From Betaproteobacteria bacterium (GTDB lineage Bacteria; Pseudomonadota; Gammaproteobacteria; Burkholderiales; Burkholderiaceae_C), in contig RFNL01000363.1 of NCBI GenBank assembly GCA_009927195.1, forward strand, positions 1 to 6,715: DNA of 6,715 bases. The letters run 5' to 3'. A program made the position numbers and the translations under genes. This document shows positions 1-5,377 of the stretch, piece by piece. Each line of letters begins with the position of its first letter. The first letter of the stretch is position 1. Below the pieces are notes generated by a model. It was not told the origin of the DNA. It saw nothing but the letters and a program-made list of their open reading frames with translations, and ran no database searches.

Positions 1-675
1 ATCTGAAGATGCATTGTTGAACTCGGCCGCGTCAATCAGGCCACGGTCCAAGGCGGGAACGATCTCGCCACCGGGCAATGGGTTCACGGCGGCACCCAGG
101 TCGGTGAAGATGTCCACGGCCAGGCCCACGGTGCGGTACTTCAAGCCCTTGAGGTCGCTGACCTTGGCAATCGGCTTTTTGAACCAACCCAGGGGCTGGG
201 TGGGCATGGGGCCGTAGACAAATGACACCACATCAATATTGAGCGATTTGTAGATTTCCTCCAGCAGTTGTTTGCCGCCGCCATAGTTGTGCCAGGCCAG
301 CACCATATTGGGGTCCATGCCAAAGGCCGGGCCCGAACCCCACAGGGCCAGGGCCGAGCTTTTGCCATAGTGGTAAGCCAACACGCCGTGGCCCCCATCC
401 AACGTGCCTTTGTTGACCGCGTCCAGCAGTTGGAAGGCAGGCACCACAGCCCCCGAGGGCAGCACTTCAATTTTCAGGCGGCCACCGGCCATGTCGTTGA
501 CTTTTTTGGCAAAGTCATTGGCGTATTCGTGAAAAATGTCCTTGGCCGGCCAGGTGCTTTGAAAGCGCAACGAGGTGGTCTGGGCCATCGACACCATGGG
601 CGCAGACAGGGCACCAGCGGCCACAGCAGCGCCTTTGAGCAGGTTGCGGCGGCGGGGGATTTTTTGTTCGGACAT
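1..675 (-). CDS. TRAP transporter substrate-binding protein, TakP/DctP type (partial, 3' end beyond window)
   Basis: This is the periplasmic binding subunit of a tripartite ATP-independent transporter. It should deliver a small organic acid to a DctQM membrane pair not seen here. The first 225 residues are present; full-length relatives have about 360. Residues 1-31 form a Tat-like signal: RRRNLLKG at 8-15, a hydrophobic Ala-rich stretch, and probable cleavage after VSMA (28-31). The mature part follows the DctP/TakP pattern: LRFQSTWP (36-43), FAKKVNDMAGGRLKIEVLPSG (55-75), LLDAVNKGTLDGGHG (83-97), then DLKGLKYRTVG (174-184). Its R181 matches the family arginine that binds the substrate carboxylate. 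PGGEIVPALDRGLIDAAEF (201-219) is also typical. The start is supported by AGGAGA at 681-686, five bases upstream. The substrate cannot be read from the sequence; TakP relatives bind 2-oxoacids. It lies 100 bases downstream of coaX on the same strand, possibly with its own promoter. Confidence 0.93.
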   Translation of the reverse strand, partial: MSEQKIPRRRNLLKGAAVAAGALSAPMVSMAQTTSLRFQSTWPAKDIFHEYANDFAKKVNDMAGGRLKIEVLPSGAVVPAFQLLDAVNKGTLDGGHGVLAYHYGKSSALALWGSGPAFGMDPNMVLAWHNYGGGKQLLEEIYKSLNIDVVSFVYGPMPTQPLGWFKKPIAKVSDLKGLKYRTVGLAVDIFTDLGAAVNPLPGGEIVPALDRGLIDAAEFNNASSD

Positions 676-725
676 CGATTTCTCCTGTGGATTGAATATG
701 AAAGAAAAACGGTGTATTTTTGACG

Positions 726-737
726 ATGCGCGCGCAT
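726..737. repeat. 12-bp perfect palindrome in the coaX-TRAP intergenic region
   Basis: The 100-base gap at 676-775 contains the perfect palindrome ATGCGCGCGCAT. Its nearest edge is 51 bases from the TRAP start codon. Between it and the start lies AT-rich DNA (about 691-723) with a weak -10-like CATATT on the minus strand (695-700) and no convincing -35. No T-tailed hairpin follows coaX, so readthrough from coaX is possible. The palindrome could be a dimeric regulator site, but alternating GC dinucleotides also arise by chance in GC-rich genomes. Confidence 0.3.
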
Positions 738-775
738 TCGCTAGAGGGTTTGTACCCATGGGCCGGCTGCGTGGA

Positions 776-1579
776 TCAGGTCAGTCGTTGGGTGCCGGCT
801 ATTTGATCCAAGCCCCGGTGCAAGGCGATTTCGAGCAAGCCGTCAAATAACAGGCTGTCGACCAACTCAAACGGCACCGACATGCTGGGCGCCATTTTCC
901 AACCCGCCCCACCGGTCATGAAGCACATCGGATCGGCCTGACAATGGCTGCGCACATGCTGCACCATGCGTTCAATGGCGCCTGCAATGGCAAAGGTGCC
1001 GCCACTGGTCAGGGCATCGCTGGTGTTGGTGGGAAAGCGGCGCACCTCGCCGGTGGGCACCCGCAGTCCCGCAGTGCCCGACTCCAAAGCGCGCAACATG
1101 ATGCCGTGGCCAGGCAGGATCAGGCCGCCCAAAAAGCGCCCTTGGGCATCTACCGCTTCGACCGTGACCGCCGTGCCCACCATGACAATGACCATGGGTC
1201 GATCGGGATGGGATCCGGTTTGTTTTTTCATCCGGGCCAAAGCACCGATCATGGCCACCCACCGGTCAGCGCCCAGTCGGGTGGGATGGTCGTAGCCGTT
1301 GATCAAACCGGCCTCCTGCGCCGAGGGCACAACCCAGCGCGGGGGCACGTCCCACCACTCCATTTGCTCTTCGACACGACGGCGGATGGCCTCGCCAGCG
1401 ACGATGCAGCCCAGCATCTGATGCGGGGCGGGCCAGGCCTTCCAGTCACCCTCGGCCAAGCGGTCGATGTTTTCCAAAAACACCGCACCGTGGCCGAGCA
1501 GTTTGGCGCCGGGACGTGCTTGTTCGTAACGGGCCCATTTCAGCCGTGTGTTGCCCACGTCGAGTGCTAAAAAAGTCAT
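776..1579 (-). CDS. coaX: Type III pantothenate kinase
   Basis: This cytoplasmic enzyme phosphorylates pantothenate to 4'-phosphopantothenate, the first step of CoA synthesis. The 267 residues are a normal length for the CoaX (Baf-like) branch of the ASKHA fold. Visible motifs are DVGNTRLKW (7-15, phosphate-binding loop), LGADRW (102-107, with D105 at the expected catalytic-base position), GTAVTVEAVD (135-144, second phosphate loop), GGLILPG (151-157), the PTNTSDAL region (183-190), GGTFAIAGAIERM (193-205), and MTGGAG (221-226), where relatives usually read closer to LTGGDA. The start at 1579 gives the motif at the usual distance from the N terminus, but there is no clear Shine-Dalgarno. An upstream ATG near 1603 is out of frame. 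In many betaproteobacteria coaX follows birA; here the upstream gene is divergent and unrelated. I see no frameshift or loss of a key residue. Confidence 0.95.
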   Translation of the reverse strand: MTFLALDVGNTRLKWARYEQARPGAKLLGHGAVFLENIDRLAEGDWKAWPAPHQMLGCIVAGEAIRRRVEEQMEWWDVPPRWVVPSAQEAGLINGYDHPTRLGADRWVAMIGALARMKKQTGSHPDRPMVIVMVGTAVTVEAVDAQGRFLGGLILPGHGIMLRALESGTAGLRVPTGEVRRFPTNTSDALTSGGTFAIAGAIERMVQHVRSHCQADPMCFMTGGAGWKMAPSMSVPFELVDSLLFDGLLEIALHRGLDQIAGTQRLT

Positions 1580-1602
1580 AATTATTGGGATCTCGATGGT
1601 GC

Positions 1603-1632
1603 ATTATCTTCAATTTCAGCCCCAGGTCCGAA
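1603..1632 (-). promoter_or_regulatory. Candidate coaX promoter (weak)
   Basis: On the minus strand GATAAT (1603-1608) matches five of six bases of the -10 consensus. It lies about 24 bases before the coaX start. The best -35-like element is TTCGGA (1627-1632), 18 bases upstream, which matches only three of six. This is a judgement by eye; the -10 is reasonable and the -35 is poor. Confidence 0.22.
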
Positions 1633-1649
1633 CCGGGCACAAACCCGGG

Positions 1650-1678
1650 CTGCCATTAACGGCACGGTTCGATAAACT
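1650..1678 (+). promoter_or_regulatory. Candidate promoter of the M20-DUF2817 gene pair (weak)
   Basis: CTGCCA (1650-1655) and TAAACT (1673-1678) are separated by 17 bases. Each matches four of six consensus bases, and they lie 30 bases before the ATG at 1709. The same 129-base divergent region has a short inverted repeat, CCGGG (1633-1637) with CCCGG (1644-1648), that could be a hairpin or operator core. Nothing else is recognisable in 1580-1708. Confidence 0.27.
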
Positions 1679-1708
1679 GTTTGTCCTAGCCTTTGTAGAA
1701 AGCCCCCC

Positions 1709-2902
1709 ATGAAAGTCATCGAAGAGATCCTGGCCCAAGCACACACCATGGCGGCTGTTCGGCGCGACATCCACGCCCATCCCGAGTTGTGTTTTCAAGA
1801 GCAACGCACCGCCGATGTGGTGGCCCAGCAACTCACGGCTTGGGGCATCCCCATTCACCGCGGCATGGGCACCACCGGTGTGGTGGGCATCATTAAAGGA
1901 GGTGACAGTCCGCGCGCGATTGGCTTGCGCGCCGATATGGATGCCTTGCCCATGCAAGAGTTCAACACCTTTGCCCACGCCAGCCAGCATGCGGGCAAGA
2001 TGCATGCTTGTGGCCACGATGGCCACACCACCATGTTGTTGGCTGCGGCCCAGCACCTGGCAAAACACCGCCGCTTTGATGGCACCGTGTATCTGATTTT
2101 TCAGCCGGCGGAAGAAGGCGGTGGTGGTGCACGCGAGATGATCAAAGACGGCTTGTTTGACAAATTTCCCATGGACGCGGTGTTTGGCATGCACAACTGG
2201 CCGGGCATGAAGGTGGGGCAGTTTGCGCTCAGCAGCGGGCCGGTGATGGCTTCGAGCAATGAATTCAAAATCACGATTCGTGGCAAGGGCAGTCATGCGG
2301 CGTTGCCGCACAACGGCATCGACCCGGTGCCAGTGGCCTGCCAAATGGTGCAAGCCTTTCAAACCATCATCAGCCGAAACAAAAAACCAGTCGATGCAGG
2401 GGTGATCTCGGTCACCATGATCCATGCGGGAGAGGCCACCAATGTGGTGCCCGATGCCTGTGAGTTGCAAGGCACGGTGCGCACCTTCACGGTGGAGGTG
2501 CTCGACTTGATCGAGCGGCGCATGCGCCACGTGGCCGAGCATGTGAGCGCGGCCCATGAAGCGGTGTGTGAGTTCTCCTTTCGCCGCAATTACCCGCCCA
2601 CCACCAACCACCCGGCCGAGACGGCTTTTGCGCGCCAGGTCATGGCCGACATGGTGGGAGCTGACAATGTGTTGGCCCAAGAGCCCACCATGGGTGCCGA
2701 AGACTTCTCCTACATGTTGCAAGCCAAACCGGGGTGTTATTTCTTCATTGGCAATGGCGACGGCGACCACCGTGAGATGGGCCATGGCGGGGGGCCTTGC
2801 ACCTTGCACAACCCCAGCTACGACTTCAACGACGAGTTGATCCCGCTGGGGGGCTCTTGTTGGGTGCGATTGGTTGAGGCCTGGTTTGCCGCCCAGCCAT
2901 GA
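1709..2902 (+). CDS. M20-family amidohydrolase (hippurate hydrolase / aminoacylase-like)
   Basis: This is a cytoplasmic metal-dependent amidohydrolase that probably cleaves N-acyl amino acids or related amides. The 397 residues are the usual length and there is no signal peptide. Motifs in order are RRDIHAHPEL (18-27), GLRADMDALPM (72-82), MHACGHDGHT (98-107, with metal ligands C101 and H103), FQPAEEGGGGA (131-141, with catalytic/metal glutamates E135 and E136), MHNWPG (161-166, H162), the lid/dimerisation domain at about 187-300 with GSHAALPHNGIDPV (194-207), and GAEDFSYML (329-337). LHNPSYDFND (366-375) follows, with H367 as the last ligand. C101 in ACGHDGH places it with HipO/amidohydrolase-type M20D enzymes rather than carboxypeptidase G2 types. 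The Shine-Dalgarno is weak (GAAAG at 1698-1702). Its stop overlaps the next start, so the two are likely translated together. The exact substrate is not determinable here. Confidence 0.93.
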   Translation: MKVIEEILAQAHTMAAVRRDIHAHPELCFQEQRTADVVAQQLTAWGIPIHRGMGTTGVVGIIKGGDSPRAIGLRADMDALPMQEFNTFAHASQHAGKMHACGHDGHTTMLLAAAQHLAKHRRFDGTVYLIFQPAEEGGGGAREMIKDGLFDKFPMDAVFGMHNWPGMKVGQFALSSGPVMASSNEFKITIRGKGSHAALPHNGIDPVPVACQMVQAFQTIISRNKKPVDAGVISVTMIHAGEATNVVPDACELQGTVRTFTVEVLDLIERRMRHVAEHVSAAHEAVCEFSFRRNYPPTTNHPAETAFARQVMADMVGADNVLAQEPTMGAEDFSYMLQAKPGCYFFIGNGDGDHREMGHGGGPCTLHNPSYDFNDELIPLGGSCWVRLVEAWFAAQP

Positions 2903-3999
2903 GCGCCGCGACCGAGCAGGCATTTGCGCCGAGCTACGCCCAAGCGCGTGAATTGTTTTTGCAAGCGGCCCAGGCCCGTGGCCTGGTGGTGGACAGCCGT
3001 GTCCATCCTTTGCCCGGTCGGGATGGCGAAGTCATGGCCATGGACGTGGTGTGGGACGGCCCCGCCCAGGCCAGCCGGGTGCTCATTGTCAGCAGCGCTT
3101 GCCATGGGGTGGAGGGGCATTGCGGCTCGGGCGTTCAAGTCGATGCCCTGCGTCGCCCTGACTGGCGGCCCACACCTTGGCACAGCGATGTGGCGGTGCT
3201 TTGGATCCATGCCCTCAACCCCTATGGCTTTTCCCATGGGCGGCGCACCACGCATGAAAACGTGGACCTCAACCGCAACTTTCACCGTTTTGACCAGGCC
3301 TTGCCCGACAACCCGGGCTACCGCGACATCCACCACTGGTTGATTCCAGCGCAGTGGCCACCCAGTGAAGCCAATGAGGCGGCTTTGCAAGACTGGGTAG
3401 ACCGCCATGGCAAAGCGGCTTTTCAACAAGCCGTCTCGGGTGGTCAGCACAGCCATCCGGATGGCTTGTTCTACAGCGGCCGCGCGCCCACCTGGAGCCA
3501 CCAAACACTGCGTCAGGTGCTGCACACGCATGCAGGCCATGCGCGGCATGTGGGTTGGATCGATGTGCACACGGGATTGGGGCCCTCGGGTGTGGGCGAG
3601 CGCATCTTTGCGTGCAAAAACGATGCGTCGGCTTTGGCCCGCACCCAGGCCTGGTGGGGCAGCAAAGACACGCCGATCACCTCGATTTACGACGGGTCCT
3701 CCACCTCTGCCTTGTTGACCGGCCTCATGTGGTCGGCCGTGGAAGACGAATGTCCGCAGGCGCAATACACGGGCATGGCGCTTGAATACGGTACCGTCCC
3801 CTGGACCGAAACCCTGTGGGCTTTGCGCGCCGATCAGTGGCTGGCCTTGCACCCGCAGGCCAATGCCCAACAGGCCCAACACATCCGGGCAGATTTGCGC
3901 CGGGTGTTCTATACCGATACCGACGCCTGGAAACAGCAAATCCTGGTGCAAGCGCGTCAAGCACTGGCCCAAGGCATCGCAGGCCTGTCCCAGGCTTGA
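2899..3999 (+). CDS. DUF2817 / M14-like metallopeptidase
   Basis: This 366-residue putative zinc carboxypeptidase belongs to the DUF2817 branch of the M14-like fold. A zinc site can be read directly: ACHGVEGHCGSG (68-79) gives an HxxE pair at H69 and E72, and WIDVHTGLGP (220-229) gives the third ligand H224. HENVDLNRNF (119-128) matches the M14 substrate-binding Asn-Arg segment (N125, R126). ALEYGT (294-299) offers E296 as the likely catalytic glutamate. No signal peptide or membrane segment is visible, so it is probably cytoplasmic. The ATG overlaps the upstream TGA as ATGA, a classic translational-coupling arrangement. This explains the lack of its own strong ribosome site and supports the chosen start. 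Family members are poorly characterised. Peptide or acyl-peptide processing alongside the M20 enzyme is an inference from context. The gene ends 16 bases before the convergent regulator gene. Confidence 0.88.
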   Translation: MSAATEQAFAPSYAQARELFLQAAQARGLVVDSRVHPLPGRDGEVMAMDVVWDGPAQASRVLIVSSACHGVEGHCGSGVQVDALRRPDWRPTPWHSDVAVLWIHALNPYGFSHGRRTTHENVDLNRNFHRFDQALPDNPGYRDIHHWLIPAQWPPSEANEAALQDWVDRHGKAAFQQAVSGGQHSHPDGLFYSGRAPTWSHQTLRQVLHTHAGHARHVGWIDVHTGLGPSGVGERIFACKNDASALARTQAWWGSKDTPITSIYDGSSTSALLTGLMWSAVEDECPQAQYTGMALEYGTVPWTETLWALRADQWLALHPQANAQQAQHIRADLRRVFYTDTDAWKQQILVQARQALAQGIAGLSQA

Positions 4000-4018
4000 T
4001 GAGCGCCCAGCCCGCTCA
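4000..4018. terminator. Short hairpin at a convergent gene junction (possible bidirectional terminator)
   Basis: TGAGCG (4000-4005) pairs with CGCTCA (4013-4018) around a 7-base loop. It sits directly after the DUF2817 stop and covers the stop codon of the TetR gene on the other strand. The stem has only six base pairs and neither side has a T tract, so intrinsic termination would be weak. No better terminator is present in the 16-base gap. Confidence 0.3.
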
Positions 4019-4681
4019 ATCCGTTGGGGCGGTGCTGTAGGGGGCCAGCAGGCTTTGCAGGTGCGCGCGCGCACCGACGATCAAATGTGGTGAAAGCAGG
4101 CGCAGCACATGCTGTGCCCCGCCCATCAGCGCTTGCGCGGCGCTGTCTTCCTCCAGCGCATGGCGGGGGTTGCGCACGTATTCGTAACTCAGCCACCAGG
4201 TCAGCAGCACCACCATGTGGGTGGCCAGGGCCTCGCGCTGTGCGCCATCGAGTTGCAAAGCGCCTTGGTGGTGCAAGCCAGCGATCAGTTGCGCAAACGC
4301 GCGCTGCTGGCGCGCGAGCAAATCTTTGACCTCGGTCTCCAGCCGCCGGTTGCGGCTGATCAAGTCGTTGAGGTCACGGTACAAAAAACGGTGGTCCCAC
4401 AACTGCTCAAACAAAGAATGGATGAAAAACCAGGCGTCTTCCACATCGTGCACATCGGCGGCGGCATTGAGCAAGGGGTTGAGTTGCGTCAAATAGCGGT
4501 CGAACAAGGCGTTGACCAGCTCGTCTTTGGCCGGAAAGTGGTAGTACAGATTGCCCGGACTGATGCGCAGTTCGGTCGAGATCAGGTTGGTTGAGACATT
4601 GGGTTCGCCAAAGCGGTTGAACAAGGCCAGGCTGGTCTCGATGATGCGCTCAGCGGTTCGCCGGGGTGCTTTTTTGACCAT
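4016..4681 (-). CDS. TetR/AcrR-family transcriptional regulator, PhaD-like
   Basis: This 221-residue protein has a TetR N-terminal DNA-binding domain and a helical ligand/dimer domain. The helix-turn-helix lies at about 28-51, with SPGNLYYHFPAKDELV (41-56) as turn and recognition helix. FNRFGEPNVST (21-31), ISPGNLYYHF (40-49), the ADVHDVEDAWFFIHSLFE stretch (75-92) and HRFLYRDLNDL (97-107) closely follow, from memory, PhaD, the TetR-type regulator of medium-chain PHA genes in Pseudomonas. The C-terminal RLLSPHL (194-200) also fits. It lies 24 bases after the phasin stop on the same strand, so the two are probably one transcript. Its target is likely the phasin promoter or a PHA operon elsewhere, by inference. 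The ribosome site is poor (AAGG close to the ATG), which suggests low or coupled expression. The family assignment is firm; the PhaD-like role is a similarity argument. Confidence 0.9.
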   Translation of the reverse strand: MVKKAPRRTAERIIETSLALFNRFGEPNVSTNLISTELRISPGNLYYHFPAKDELVNALFDRYLTQLNPLLNAAADVHDVEDAWFFIHSLFEQLWDHRFLYRDLNDLISRNRRLETEVKDLLARQQRAFAQLIAGLHHQGALQLDGAQREALATHMVVLLTWWLSYEYVRNPRHALEEDSAAQALMGGAQHVLRLLSPHLIVGARAHLQSLLAPYSTAPTD

Positions 4682-4705
4682 GGCCTTGGGCTGGCAGGCA
4701 AAGGC

Positions 4706-5296
4706 TCAGCGCTTGGTGCCGCCTGCTCGGGGTCTGGCGGCCCGGGGTGCGCTCGGCGCTTTGGGGGCGCTTGGGTTGGTCTTGATCAGGGTGCTGGTTT
4801 GTGGGCCGACCCGTTTGGCGTTTGACTGTCGGGCGGTGCTGGTTTTTACCGAGGTGTTTTTGGCTGCGGTGCTTTGGGCGCTGGCAGAGGTTTTACCCGG
4901 TTTGCGCTGGGCCAAGGCCTCTTCCAAGGCCGTGATGCGTGCATGCAGGGTTGCCACCTCTTGTGGCGAAGGCCAGTCCAATCGCTGAAGGGCTTTGGCC
5001 ACGCGTTGCTCGAACAAGGTTTCCAACCGATCCCAAGAACCGCTGGCGCGCTCGGTGAATTGGCTGGCCAAGGTGTTCATGGTGTGGGTGGCTTGGGCGA
5101 TTTTTTCTTCGGCCACTTGCTGGGTTTGTCGCTGCAATTGCAGGCCGTCTTTGATCAGCGACTCAAACACCTTGCCCCCTTCTTGCTGGGCTTTGGCAAA
5201 CGCGCCCAAACCGGCGAGCCAAATGTGGTTGGCCGAGTCCCGAATGTGGTCCTTCAATGTGTCGGGGTCATGGGCGGGGGCAGCGGTGCGGGCCAT
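4706..5296 (-). CDS. Phasin / polyhydroxyalkanoate granule-associated protein, PhaF/PhaI type
   Basis: This 196-residue protein is expected to coat polyhydroxyalkanoate granules in the cytoplasm. The signature IWLAGLGAFAKAQQEGGKVF (25-44) followed by ESLIKDG (45-51) is the conserved amphipathic core of the PhaF/PhaI phasin family. A helical stretch continues to about residue 105. EVATLHARITALEEALAQ (113-130) then looks like the short leucine-zipper coiled coil that drives phasin oligomerisation. Residues 131-196 form a low-complexity basic tail rich in Lys, Arg, Ala, Ser, Thr and Pro. This is like the histone-like DNA-binding tail of PhaF, although it lacks tidy AAKP repeats. The start has a good Shine-Dalgarno: GGAGA at 5302-5306, five bases upstream. 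It precedes the PhaD-like regulator gene and follows the Wzz-like gene by 81 bases. PhaF proper also has such a tail, whereas PhaI lacks it, so PhaF is the closer comparison. Confidence 0.9.
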   Translation of the reverse strand: MARTAAPAHDPDTLKDHIRDSANHIWLAGLGAFAKAQQEGGKVFESLIKDGLQLQRQTQQVAEEKIAQATHTMNTLASQFTERASGSWDRLETLFEQRVAKALQRLDWPSPQEVATLHARITALEEALAQRKPGKTSASAQSTAAKNTSVKTSTARQSNAKRVGPQTSTLIKTNPSAPKAPSAPRAARPRAGGTKR

Positions 5297-5377
5297 GGGA
5301 TTCTCCAGTCAAAGCAGGTCTGCACTGTAGCCCAGTTGGGCGACCTCAGGCCGCAACAGCCGCAGGCCCTTGGGCTA
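5297..5377 (-). promoter_or_regulatory. Wzz-phasin intergenic region, likely containing the phasin promoter (not resolved)
   Basis: These 81 bases separate two minus-strand genes of unrelated function, so a promoter for the phasin is expected. A -10-like TACAGT (5324-5329, minus strand) has no acceptable -35 at normal spacing. A direct repeat GCCGCA (5350-5355 and 5359-5364, plus strand) and a GCAG-N2-CTGC inverted element (5313-5322, read on the plus strand) lie nearby. They could serve as regulator contacts, but neither matches an operator that I can name with confidence. No T-tailed terminator for the polysaccharide genes is visible. Confidence 0.25.

Noticed and set aside
135..144. No defect claim for the CoaX GTAVTVEAVD loop (residue numbers), where Glu sits at a usual Asp position
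   Set aside because: I recall the same Val-Thr-Val-Glu pattern in related Burkholderiales CoaX proteins, so it is lineage variation and not a lost catalytic residue.
268..723. Open frame on the plus strand opposite the TRAP gene
   Set aside because: The minus-strand frame gives a full Tat-like signal and TakP-type motifs with a good ribosome site; this frame has none.
944..1570. Open frame on the plus strand opposite coaX
   Set aside because: It has no motifs, while the minus-strand frame carries all CoaX motifs.
1..1579. Joining the TRAP binding gene and the M20/DUF2817 pair into one uptake-and-degradation system
   Set aside because: They are on opposite strands with coaX between them, and the TRAP substrate is unknown. 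Proximity alone does not support a link.
1616..2923. Long open frame on the minus strand opposite the M20 gene
   Set aside because: It is rich in His, Arg and Gly with no recognisable motif. The plus-strand frame has every M20 metal ligand. Long antisense frames are expected in GC-rich coding DNA.
2818..4074. Long open frame on the minus strand opposite the DUF2817 gene
   Set aside because: It runs through the convergent junction into the TetR gene region, has no family motif, and opposes a frame with a complete zinc site.
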